From assembly GCF_000213175.1 (NCBI RefSeq), contig NW_009799099.1:2609800-2673799 (forward strand): 64,000 bases of DNA. The letters are read 5' to 3'. Made by a program: the position numbers and the translations under genes. Below, piece by piece: positions 36,301 to 46,268 of the stretch. The stretch is from Neurospora tetrasperma FGSC 2508. Taxonomy: Eukaryota > Ascomycota > Sordariomycetes > Sordariales > Sordariaceae. The notes below the pieces were generated by a model. The model ran no database searches and was not told the DNA's origin. It was given only the letters and a program-made list of their open reading frames with translations. Numbering within the stretch: position 1 is the first letter of the stretch; each line of letters starts with the position of its first letter.

Positions 36301-37777
36301 GTCTTCTCCTCGACGTTGGACTCTTCGGGAGCAGAAGCCTCAACTTCCTCGATAACGGGTGCCTCAGCCTTCTCTTCGGGAGCAGAGGTCTCAGCCTCCT
36401 CAACAACAGGAGTTTCGGTCTTCTCCTCGATGTTGGACTCTTCGGGAGCAGAAGCCTCAACTTCCTCAATAACGGGTGCCTCAGCCTTCTCTTCGGGAGC
36501 AGGGGTCTCAGCCTCCTCGACAACAGGAGTTTCGGTCTTCTCCTCCTCGATATCAGTCTCCTCGACAGAAGCCTGGGTCTCTTCAGAAATAAGAATAGCA
36601 GTATCCTTCACCTCTTCTGTCGTCTCGGGAAGATGGAAGAAAATGTGAGAGAGACCACCCTTGCCTTGGGCGGGGACCTCAGGGACCTTGACGTCATCCT
36701 CAACCTCAGCCTTGACTTCAGGAGCTTCAACACTCTCAATTGGCGTGTTGTCAACTTCTGAGGCTTTCGTCTCCTCGACAATCTGGACCTCGGTATCGAC
36801 TGGTTCGGCGCTTTCACGGACCTCGTCGGTTTCGAGAACGACTCTGGAGGCGGGCTCGGGGGTGACCTCAGTAGCCTCAGGTACAACAACCTCGGAAGCA
36901 GGCGAGTCTCCCTCCTTCAACTCAGCAACCTCGGCGTATGTCGGAGCGGATTCATCCTGGGAGGATGTGGTGGTGGTGGTGGTGGTGGTGGTGGTGGTTT
37001 CTTCCTCAGGCTGGGCAGGAACTTGCTCTTCGGTACTCACGGGTTCAGTGACGGCCGTAGGAGCCTCCTCGGTTGTCATCGCCGGTGTCTGTTCAGTCGA
37101 TCCTGGCGCAGGGGCTTCCTCGGGCTTGGACTCTTCGACCTGGGCGTCGGCAACGGGCTGCTCGGCCTCCTCAACTTCCACGGTCTCAGGCTCCGGCGCG
37201 GGCTCACTTGGTTGGCTGACCTCCTCGATTTGCTGCTCTTGCTGCTCCTCAACGGCGGGCTTGATTTCTGGTGTCTGTTCAGCAATCTCTGTTTGCGCAG
37301 GCTGCTCTCCAAGGATGGAAGCGATAGATGTCGAGAGGTCCTTGCTGGTCTTGGACTTGGACTTCTTCTTCTTCTTTTTCTTTTTCTTTTCGGCGTCGTT
37401 CGGGGCGCCGCTATCCTCATGCTCGTCATGGGCAGCCTCAGACTCTGTTACTGGCTGAGATTCGGCCTCAGCCAGCGCCAGGGCCCTAGCAGCGGCCTTC
37501 TTCGCCTTCTCCTTTTCCCTCTTCTTGGCGTTCTTCTTGGCGTTCTTAGAGGCGGGAGAAGCTCCTGGAGAGCCTGGAGAGGTGGGAGACCTGGGCGAGC
37601 TCAGGTCATCATCTATAGCAGCGATCAGTATGACTGAGACGCTTCGGATGCAGCTCGGCCATGTACACAGCACTTACCATCGTGGTAGTTGACATCATTT
37701 TGTGTCACCTCAGATTGTGCCTTGTCGGAAGAAGTCACGACGGAGAGGGCCTGAGGTGTGCTCTTACTATCCGCCAT
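33363..37777 (-). CDS. Giant Glu-rich tandem-repeat protein, unknown function
   Basis: Two exons (37777-37678 and 37612-33363) give 1449 residues. The small first exon encodes MADSKSTPQALSV... and splices through GTAAGT/ATAG. After a Pro/Ser patch comes a Lys/Ala-rich helix (SKNAKKNAKKREKEKAKKAA) and a basic tract of nine Lys. The long middle (about 130-1000) is almost wholly Glu, Val, Ala, Pro and Thr, with two families of in-frame tandem repeats, listed separately, and a 12-Thr tract encoded by a GTG/TGG microsatellite. About 1070-1110 there is an Ala/Gly/Val hydrophobic stretch (IAVGAGIAVAGALGAAAVAV) that could be a membrane or hairpin segment. The C-terminal part is less repetitive (VAQEVSRARNERGPDR...) and ends with a basic helix, TGFRAAIRRFFGSS. 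I do not recognise a family. A disordered spacer or scaffold protein is the plain reading. Confidence 0.7.
35430..35720 (-). repeat. In-frame tandem repeats (EVSEQAPAVEESKPVEET type)
   Basis: Within the Glu-rich gene. A unit containing EVEVSEQAPAVEESKPVEET recurs at least three times, partly interleaved with VEEVKTVEEPQALEETPAAE. Copies differ by few bases, indicating recent duplication or homogenisation. Confidence 0.85.
36240..36550 (-). repeat. 117-bp (39-residue) in-frame tandem repeat array
   Basis: Within the Glu-rich gene. A 39-residue unit starting EEKTETPVVEEAET and ending EASAPEESNI repeats about two and a half times with near-identical nucleotide sequence. The 117-bp period keeps the frame, so copy-number change would lengthen or shorten the protein without breaking it. 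Confidence 0.9.
36966..36998. repeat. (TGG)n microsatellite coding poly-Thr
   Basis: About eleven GGT/GTG units on the plus strand; on the coding minus strand they read ACC repeats, giving a run of Thr in the Glu-rich protein. Confidence 0.95.
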
Positions 37778-40700
37778 GCAGTGCTGTATCGTCGGGGTAT
37801 CGGTAGGCGGCAGAAAGGTAGGGAACGGCAAAGAGAGGTGGAGCCTTGGACGGCGGTGTTTGGCCTCCGTTCAAGATCTCAGCGTGGGAACGGAAAAGGG
37901 GAAACTGTCTAAAAATGTGGTTGTTGACGATCGTATAAGCCAAATATGGCCAGCCTTTGTGGTGTCACGTCCTGTAGTTGGTCGCGCAAACGGTCCCAGA
38001 ATCAGAATCAAGCTGGTCAAGCCAAGAGGATAAGATGAAGAGGTGAGTTTGGGGCACCTGTCTTCCGCTGGATGAACAAATAGCGCGGGGCAATGAGCTA
38101 GGGGAAGCTGATTGCGAACAACGACAAGGCATACAGAGAATGAGAGAGGACGGAAGAGAAAAAGGTTTGTATTCACCTCGTTAGTCGTAACGCTTTTTCA
38201 GGTCGGCAATGGGGGATATGACTCGGAGGCGTTTGTTTTTTACAGGTGAAACTCGTAGGGAAAGGGGATCTAGGGGAGTTGAGGTTGGAGTGTAGCAAGT
38301 GGAAAAGGGACCCTTGGGCAAGTTTCGAGAAGAAAAAAAGCGACTGGGCTTGGCACGACTGGAGTTTTGCAGGAGCAATGGACTCAAAACTGTGGATGTT
38401 GTGGACTTTGTGGACTTTGTGGACTTTTTGTGGATGGGGATGGGACCACCGGCTCGACAAGGTTACGAGTGGTACCTGCCCACACAACAACCCTCGACAC
38501 GACCAGGTCACAAGTTCACAACCACAGCTTTCCCCCTTCTCGTTCGGGCGTTCCGCTCTCGTGCCCTGATACCCTGGGCTGACTCCCTCGGCCTTTTTGG
38601 GCTCTTCTGCCCTTCTTTCATTGTGTAGTGTAGGTCTGTACCGCCGCGCGAATGGACCGACGTCGTCAACAAATTCCCTTTTGCAACATGGGGTAATTCC
38701 AATCGGGAAGGGTTCTCCATCGTCACGGCTCCTCACGGCTCCCCGTATTGCTCGCAGCCTGCCGTGCGATTGGATGGCGCCGAAGTGAGATTGGGCAGTG
38801 ACCCACCACATCTCCACCAGCGCTTTCACATTGACCACTCACCGCATCGGAATCATCGCCCGCCTTGCGGCCTTGGCTCTCTGATCTCTTTTTTCTGCAG
38901 CAATTGAGGTTGACCCATCAACACCCAAGCAAGACACCCAAGACACCAACCCCACGGTTCACGAACAACCCAACTCCGGCACAAGCGACGTTCACTTTGT
39001 CACTGCTCTCGAGAACATTGGGCCAAGCGCTTTACAGTGGTGTCACGTCGCAATGGCACCGGGGGAACGAGCGACCTACACTGTAAATGAGCGGCGGAAA
39101 AAACAACAAGGCCCAGGTACAGCGCGCTCGGGCGGAGCCAGTAGTTCCAGTAAAGGACGGCTACGATATTGAGGGGCTGGTCGTGGTGACGGATGATGGC
39201 GCCGTTTGGCGTTGCAGATTCATGATGGAGTAATTCAGTCTCGCACTCATCAGCTGAGGAAGAGACCGCCGCCAAAAGCCTGATTTGACGGGCAACGGTC
39301 AACCACGGGAGCTATCCCAGAGATGAAGTCATCTCAAAATAGACATCCAGATTCGAGCCTATCCGAGACCCGCATCACCAATAACAACAACAGGGACGAC
39401 GCCTGTCCGGCACATATAAGCTCGACACGCTGCTGTCCATTTATTTTGGTGTGTTTTACAATGGTCCAGAACTCAAGCGCCAATGTCTCGCAAGAGATAA
39501 TAGATGCACACCACTCCATCAAGCAACACTGCGAGGCTGACAGCAGCTAGTCCATTGGCTACCGCCAAACATTCAGGTGCCATTGGGTCTGACACTGGTA
39601 AGCCAGCCAATATCTTCCATTGGGCCCCTCCCGGAAAGAATGCACGAGCTTAACTTGTTCCTGGATTGGGTATAAGTCGTCTGAAGTACTGTTTTACAAC
39701 ACTTCAGATGATGGTGCTCTATGAAACCAACGGGTGGATGCGTCATGATGAACTCTGCAGACCTGGCGAGCGGGAGCTTAGATCTTTACTCTATACGCAC
39801 TTGCTGACGTTGACGATAGCTAGCCACTATATCCCCAAATCTCGACAACATCAAGGTGCCTGTGCTCTCTGCTAATCGTAGTGTACACGCTGACTTCAAG
39901 ATTGCAGATGCATCCCGTCGATCAAGGTTTCCGCGTACGCTACGCGTTCGGGTTGATCAGGCTACGTGGGCACCCAACAGCTTGTCGTTGCTGGGAGATC
40001 GCCGTGATGGGATTGGCGACGAAATGCAGAACGAACGTGACCCTGACGGCGGCAGACGGCCTGTCAGCCCGCCACTCCCACACCATCAATATCACACTCT
40101 CAAATGCGAAAAATCGGGTGAGCATCCGGTCAAAAAGACGGGTAGGACAAAAGCGGGTAGAAATCTCTGCCTCTGCTTCTCGCTGCATAGAAGCCCACAT
40201 TCCCGACCCAATTGTGCCGTCTGCCCAATTTCACCTCAGCTGCTTCTTCAGAAAAGCCCTTGTGGAAATTGGGTACTAATAAAATCCTGCCGTAGCGTTG
40301 CATCACAGTCGAGGAAGCAATGTCGAGGTTGCGGAAGCTGGGCGGCTGGTTCCTGGAGGGTACAACCAGCGAGGCTGGGCAAGCAGCCAAGAACCATTCA
40401 AGGGTCCCCGCGTCCGAGGGGCCGAGCTAACAAGGCCCCGGTCCATCACGCCAACGCAGCAAGTGGAAGTTGGAATTCGTTCGCTCGTTCGGTCGGGGTT
40501 CGCTCGGAGCCTGCCCTGAAGCCGGGGACCAGGCACAAGGGGCCCGGCCCCATCGTCGTCCAGAGGGAGCGAATTCGAGCGTCATTGTACCTGACCGAAA
40601 ACGACGAGAAGATGCCATTTCTCGGTCATCCGCGGCCCCGTTTTTCCCACTTCCCCCTTTTTTTCCCACGTGCGACTACGTCCACACTCGAATGACTTAC

Positions 40701-42283
40701 AGGATAGGTACCGATATACGGACTCTTTAAACTCCGGGAAAAGAGCCAGACTGGCCTTTACAAATGGGCGGGAGCTCCTTCGTTCCCGAAAACCGTAAGA
40801 ACGGGAAATGGTGATGGGGGGTTCCGCGTTTGTGCAAGGCTGGGGAGATGCCAAGTTTCCTCGGCACACGCACTAAATCAGGTACCGATTCAACAAGCTT
40901 CGGTGGAATTCTGGTGCTAACGATTAATTGGATGTGTACCTGGCTGCACTACCCCGCCAACAAACCGCTTCTTCTGCTATGTACGAATACATAGGTCTGC
41001 ACAGGAGCTGACAACAGGATCACTGAACTGGTATCAGTAACTATACTCATGAAAGTGTTCACCGGACAGGCTTTTCACTTTTTGTGTTCTCCAACATCCG
41101 TCCAGTCTCTTTACAGCCATGGGACTGATCGCGCCGAGAAGCCGGGACTGTAGACTTAGACCTCGGTGATCGGGCGGTCAACGGTTAGTGGAACTTCCGG
41201 GCACTCACTTGCCGGCGTCACTCTTACATAACCAGCCGAGCCAGGCCCTCGCCGCCGCCGCCGCCCGCCGAATCCACTTTCCTCCTTCCAATCGGCTGTT
41301 GTTCGACAGGGGAAGCTGTCGCACTTGCGACTTGCGAGGCTGGGAAACTCGGTACCTATGCACCCCAGGTTTTGAGGCTCAATCACAGGAACAGGAACAC
41401 AGAGGGCAGGGGGAGATTTACAAATGCGTGCCACCCCACGAGTCCCGGGAGGGGTTATGCGAACCTAGCTGTCCTCGATACCGAAAGCGATCAAGTGAGG
41501 TCAGGTGAAGACGTTCCCAAAAAGGGCGGTGTGACCAACCTCCGTTTCGTGAACCATGGCCACCAGCGAGAGCCCGCCAGCAAGACATAGCATCTCGCTG
41601 ATCCTTGGTCTGTTGCACACGAACGAACAGCGGGTGTGCAATTAAACTATATCTGGAATATTTGGGGTCTAGATCTTCATGTCAAAGTCAACAAACAACT
41701 CTGCGAATGCGGATTACTAACAGCCATGATCCGCCATGCCTACACATCGTCTGTCAGTTGATCACGAGACCGTTTGGATCAACGACCTCAGAAACACGGA
41801 AATTATTTCGGCGTCGGTCTTGGTCTAGGCTGCATATACGTAGTACATGCCTTACCCGAGAAGCTTGGGGAGGAATGATAACTATGGATAAGTAAATTAT
41901 CTTAAATTCATCCACAATGCGTGCAACATGAACCAGTCCAACCAACCAGTCCTGTTCCTCTCCCTTACTGTGCATAATTATCACTCATATGCCAAACCGT
42001 GCCAACCCTCCCAAAACGCCAGCGCCGCTCGTCTTACGAGTCGAAACTCTGCAGGGACAGAGTAGGGAATCAGAAAGAACAGGAAAAAAAGAAAAGGAAA
42101 AAAAAAAGTAAGAGGTAAACAAACACGGAACAACCGTAACCAGCTCCTACTTCCCAATAACAAAAGCCAATGACACAACAGTGAAAAGCGGTACCGACAT
42201 GGTGCCACGCGCATAAATCGCATCCTGTATATCCCCGTTTCCATGCCTCCTCTTCTGTATACTCCTAGGCCTGCGTGCCTGAC
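37778..42283. other. Gene-poor region of 4.5 kb
   Basis: No convincing gene between the Glu-rich gene and SNF7. Open frames of up to 279 codons (near 39856-40695) and 221 codons (near 38173-38838) have random, Arg/Pro/Ser-rich composition and overlap others in several frames. The first part (about 37778-38200) is the presumed promoter of the Glu-rich gene. A 9-bp minisatellite lies at 38401-38432. Stretches near 40640-40680 and 42090-42110 are homopolymer-rich. Confidence 0.5.
38401..38432. repeat. 9-bp minisatellite (GTGGACTTT)n
   Basis: Three adjacent copies of GTGGACTTT, preceded by the related TGTGGATGT and followed by TTGTGGATGG, so four to five imperfect copies in all. Intergenic. Confidence 0.85.
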
Positions 42284-43184
42284 TCACATAGCCATCTCGG
42301 CCTGCAACTTTCTGAGCTCCTCCTCCTCGTCATCCTCGACAACCGCCTTCGCCTTCTCTTTGCCCTTGACTAAAGGAGGCGTCAGCGAATCCATGGTCAA
42401 AGTCGTCACTTATGCATACGATACAGGGATACTCACGTGCGCCGGTTCCGGCTGCCGGAAGAGAGATCTTGTCATGGACAGGGATCGATCCACCTGTTTC
42501 GTGTAGCTTCGAGTCCACCTCCTCCTGCTGGAGCTTTTCAAGCTCGTCCTCGAGCTCCCCCTCGTCAATCGGCTGTCCAATGTTGGCGCTGGTAATGGCT
42601 GTGGCGATTTCATTGCTGAGATCGTTCGCTTCTTGGAGTTTCGCCCTACAGTGTTGGTTAGCATCGACACAATAGTTGGTAACAAGGCTGAAGTGGTATA
42701 AGTCAACACTAACATTTCCTCGTCGACCTTCTCGGGGGTGAGTTTGCCGTGAATCTTGCCCATAGCCTCACGTGCTGCCTGCATGGCGGCCAGGGTCTCC
42801 CGGTTGATGTTGGCAGACTCAATCGCATTTATTTGCTGCTCGAGGGTGGTGATCTGACCCAGCGTGGTCTCGAGGGTGCTTTCGGCGACCTTTTTGCGTC
42901 GCAAGGCTTGCTTCGCAGCTATTGGAGACAATCACACACGTTAGCTTTCTTATCGGCCAAAAGTCATGCAGAAAGCCAGTCAGGTCTGGCATCATACCCG
43001 TCTTGTTCGTGCTGACGTTCTTTCGTGCTATGGCATCCTGTTCATCGATCTGGTTCTGTAGATGGCGCTCACGCTTCTGGAGCATGTCCAGTTGCGTTCG
43101 CAAGCCGAGAATGGCATTCTTGGGGCTATCTTTGCGTTTCTGCGCGGCTGAGCCCCCGCCAAACCAACCCCAAATTCCAGACAT
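42284..43184 (-). CDS. SNF7: ESCRT-III core subunit Snf7/Vps32
   Basis: Main filament-forming ESCRT-III protein, acting on endosomal membranes in multivesicular-body formation and, in fungi, in the Rim/Pal pH-sensing pathway. Four exons on the minus strand (43184-42998, 42918-42714, 42645-42437, 42369-42284) give 228 residues, near yeast Snf7 (240). The N-terminus MSGIWGWFGGG contains the hydrophobic anchor. The basic first hairpin follows (NAILGLRTQLDMLQKRERHL; NKTAAKQALRRKK). The long helix (TTLEQQINAIESANINRETL) and the acidic autoinhibitory region (LEDELEELQQEEVDSKL) come next. The C-terminus LRKLQAEMAM is the MIM1 motif that binds the Vps4 MIT domain. Donors are GTATGA, GTTAGT and GTGAGT. 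The last helix sits alone in an 86-base exon. Identification is firm. Confidence 0.95.
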
Positions 43185-43996
43185 GTTGTCTTTTCGCTAG
43201 AGGTGCGTATGATAGGGACGGCGAGCGGTGTTTGTACAATAGGTGGACTAGGTCACGATGCCTGGAAGGTGGGACGTCGAGCAAAGGAATTACTGCCGAG
43301 GAACGGCGTTGGGCGTTTGGTAGGCGATGACGACTTTCCAAATGTTGGCGGGGCGCAAACCAGGTTGAATTCCCCAACCAGAAATCACTTGGCCGCCTGG
43401 CGGATGTTTTGACCTGAATTTGCGGTTTACGGATCGGTATCAGGTTGAAGACGCAGGAAACAAATGAAAGTGAGGTTAAAGTCGCAGCCTAAACACTGCG
43501 ATGACGAACGCTCGACTGTTCCGTGGTGGTTGATGTGATTGCCTATCGGGCGCGCGTATGATGCACGGGAAATCGGACCAGCAAGGTCACCTGGAATTCG
43601 CCGTGGTCCATACAACTAGTGTGCACTACAGTACTGACCGTTGCCTCCGGCATCCTTGCACGTGTCCCGAGTACCCAGCCGCACCTTGAGCGATAAGGAT
43701 ATACTAGCACGTGATAGATTCCAGCTGCTTAGTCAGTCCCTGAGTTGTTAGTCGACCACTCCTGCTGGAGCTCGGACCGCGTGACCTCCCTCACTTTGCG
43801 AGTCGTGTGAAATGGTGGTGCACTCTCACTCAACCACAACTTCACCATCAATGACAGACGGATAGTTTCAGCTTTGAACTGATACAACGACTTATGGAAG
43901 TCTGACAAGCACCATTCCTCCGTCCATGAATGAGCTTCGCGGAATTTCATCCAATCTTTCCAAGCTTATATCGTTTTAGTAGTTGTCCTTCCCTCG
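43185..43996. promoter_or_regulatory. Divergent region between SNF7 and TEN1
   Basis: SNF7 starts at 43184 going left and TEN1 at about 43997 going right, so both promoters fall in this 0.8 kb. It also contains the minus-strand open frame at 43729-43950, listed separately as a doubtful gene. Otherwise no coding signal. Confidence 0.5.
43729..43950 (-). CDS. Doubtful small ORF, 73 residues, unknown
   Basis: Minus-strand frame starting MKFREAHSWTEEWCL and ending NNSGTD. Composition is unusually protein-like for a chance frame in this region: aromatic and charged residues are well mixed (DFHKSLYQFKAETIRLSLM). It begins only 46 bases from the TEN1 ATG on the other strand, so an independent promoter would have to overlap TEN1. 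It could be a chance frame, a 3' exon of a gene I could not complete, or a relic. No family recognised. Confidence 0.22.
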   Translation of the reverse strand: MKFREAHSWTEEWCLSDFHKSLYQFKAETIRLSLMVKLWLSESAPPFHTTRKVREVTRSELQQEWSTNNSGTD

Positions 43997-44699
43997 ATGA
44001 CCATGTCCAATGGTCCTCTTCCGTCTCAGCTATGTTTGCTACCAGACTTAGCGTTGAAGAAGGAAGGCGACAAAGTTCGGTTTTTGGGTTGGTGAGCATA
44101 CACTCTTCGCATTCCAAAGGTTTTAATTTGTCTCGATTGATCTTCCCAACCTTTCTGAGCAACCCTGGGAAACGAAGTACGGATCCATTATCGTGGGAGA
44201 ACCATTATAGCCTGCGCCTCCACTTGGGCAGATATCCAAGTTTCGTCCATGCCACTTCCGCCATCACGTTGATGTCCTAAGAGCTGCCATCTATGAACAC
44301 AATAACTAATTGGTGCATACCAGTGTGACTTCTTACTCTACGGTGGCTGGTGTTTTGACGCTACAGCATCACCACCAGGCCCAGGACTCTCGGTGCGTCG
44401 TCGCCTTGGTGGACGTAACGTTGGCCTTACGGACCCTCAAGTCGGACCAGGTACGTATTGGCGAGTGGGTGAACGTGATTGGGTACGTCACTGCCGTGAA
44501 TCCCTTCCCCGCCAGGAAAGGCTCGATGAGAGAAAACGAAACATTTCAGGCACGGGTTCAGACGCAGGTTCGCATCCGCGCTCTTCTCATTTGGTCTTCC
44601 GGACCACTCGACACACAGCGATACGACGAATCGGTAGATGCTCTGAAAAGTTGCTGTAGCATCACAGCTCCAAACTCAGCCAGCAAGACCGGACAATGA
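43997..44699 (+). CDS. TEN1: CST telomere-capping complex subunit Ten1
   Basis: Small OB-fold protein which, with Stn1 (and Cdc13/Ctc1), binds telomeric single-stranded DNA, limits telomerase and helps fill in the C strand. Two exons (43997-44091 and 44324-44699) give 156 residues, or 154 from the second ATG at 44003. Donor GTGAGC, acceptor CCAG; the 232-base intron is long for this window. Exon 1 reads SNGPLPSQLCLLPDLALKK and ends KVRFLG, the conserved Ten1 strand. The junction gives KVRFLGCVTSYSTVAGVLTL. Exon 2 continues VALVDVTLALRTLKSDQ and GEWVNVIGYVTAV, the strands of the OB barrel, and then QVRIRALLIWSSGPLDTQRY, the C-terminal strand and helix. Length and strand order match fungal Ten1. 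The motif match is from memory of the family, with no alignment run. Confidence 0.8.
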
Positions 44700-45728
44700 C
44701 GGTGTTAGGGGAGCATGTCTCTCCACTTTGGACCTCTCTGGAAACAAAGCATACGTTCATGCTTTGAGGCTCAGCGAGAAAGAGTGCAAACCACCATTGC
44801 CTGTCAAAGCCGTTGGGATAGTCGCCTTGCTTTTCACCTTCCGGGTAACATCCGTGCCGGATATCAGGAGCAGCCAAGCGGATCAGTTCTAGCTTCCTTT
44901 GAAGTCTCACGGCATTGTCCCAGAACGCCTCTTTCAAGGCCCATTGCCGTGGCGCCTATCAGTCAGATTTCCGACCCAGCCACCAGTTCTTTATTTCACC
45001 ACGTAAGAAAGGCTTTCCCATTATCGATCGCTCTTTCGACGGACCTGCCCACGGCGCTACCCGAGTTTTGAGCCGAAATTACGTCAAACCGTCTTCAGAT
45101 CTCCATTGGATTTACGATGCATCTCTGCAGAGATATCGACCACTTCCATGCTGCAATTGGGTACACCGCAGGTTTCTTTCGGTAATAGATGCGGCGAAGA
45201 CATTCCATACCAGATGGAAGGTGTACTTTGCTTCTCGAACTTTGTCATGCACAAAACGCACGACTTCAAAACAGCAAATAGCCAGTCGGGCTACGCTCAT
45301 AGACTGTTCAGATTCCGAGGAGTATCATTCTTAATATGGAACTCAACATATGGATGCATTTATCCGATGGGCATAGACGGTGCGATGTTCATTGGGTCAC
45401 AGTCACGCCAGATGGCACATTGTTGCTGGTCCATCGTCGGAGAACACCATCATCATCCACCATATATGCGACATAAAGCATGTGCTTGTTACGCCGTCAG
45501 CATTGAACATTCTGGATTCTCATTTGTTGCCATTGTGCCTTTGCCGGCTATGGTCCAAACTCCATCTGAATGATGCATCCGTCATCCACAGGAATTTCTT
45601 GCCATGCTTCAATCCATCCGCTTAGCCTAGACACTTGGTCACAGTGTCCAGCAATATGGTTCCTGCCCTGCTTTTAGAACAATTATGACACTCGAGATTG
45701 TGGATTACCTGCTTCAATCACGGCGTCT
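44700..45728. other. Intergenic region between TEN1 and the 141-residue gene
   Basis: About 1 kb between two convergent 3' ends. Frames on both strands (for example 44662-44937 minus, 45106-45573 plus) lack recognisable motifs or consistent splice sites. Nothing supportable found. Confidence 0.45.
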
Positions 45729-46268
45729 CTAGTTGGACCAGCTTCGGTCGTCACGTCGACTCCTCTGTTCACCCCACCTGCGCTCGCCTCTCCTGTCATC
45801 TCGCCGGTCATCCCGTCGGTCGTCTCTTCTTCGCTTCGAGGGCTCTGTTCCGTCTGAGCTTGCCTGGGCTATCACAACGGGCTGATGTAGCGGCCTCTTG
45901 AGAGGTTTATTCGGCGTCCCGACTGCTCGAGCTGCTGCTTGCTTTTCCCACATCTCTTTGGACTTAACGCAAATATCATCGATTTGCTCCTATGTTTCAT
46001 ATCAGCTTTGACCATGCTACGGATTGGGATTGAAATCTCCGGCAACTCACATCGCTTAGGCATGGCCCGGGTGTCGTGATCAGAAATCCATCTTCTCCCT
46101 GGAGTCACCTCTGTCAGCCATAGCTAGGCTTAAGGATAGGCCGGTTCACACCTCTTGAGTAAAAGGTCTGACTGTTGCTTGAGGTCCCAGATAATACTGG
46201 AGCTCTTGAGTGATGACTTTTTTGTGGATATCCAATTGTGGGATCCAGTACTTGTTCATTGACGACAT
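45729..46268 (-). CDS. Three-exon small protein of unknown function (141 residues)
   Basis: Minus-strand exons 46268-46152, 46098-46051 and 45989-45729 join in phase 0 at both junctions. Donors are GTGTGA and GTGAGT; acceptors CCAG and ATAG. Every intron is under 70 bases, typical of filamentous fungi. The middle exon has only 48 bases. The product starts MSSMNKYWIPQLDIHKKVI, continues QELQYYLGPQATVRPFTQE, then GEDGFLITTPGPCLSD (exon 2) and EQIDDICVKSKEMWEKQAAA (exon 3). It ends in a basic, Arg/Asp tandem tail (RRDDRRDDRRDDRRGERR). The first 100 residues look like a conserved small fungal protein that I believe recurs in Sordariomycetes without assigned function; I know of no domain name. The alternating Arg/Asp tail is low-complexity, like those of RNA-associated proteins, but that is only an analogy. 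It lies in otherwise gene-poor DNA 2.9 kb from an assembly gap. Confidence 0.65.

Noticed and set aside
35229-36761. Plus-strand 510-codon open frame opposite the Glu-rich gene
   Set aside because: Antisense reading of GAG/GTC-type codons gives Leu/Ser/Gly/Asp repeats. The sense strand has a Met start, a clean intron and a basic C-terminus, so the sense gene is preferred.
38173-38838. 221-codon minus-strand frame upstream of the Glu-rich gene
   Set aside because: Includes the 9-bp minisatellite read as QKVHKVHKVH and otherwise has no protein-like features.
39856-40695. 279-codon plus-strand frame in the 4.5 kb gap
   Set aside because: Random Arg/Ser/Pro composition, multiple overlapping frames on both strands, no motif and no splice pattern.
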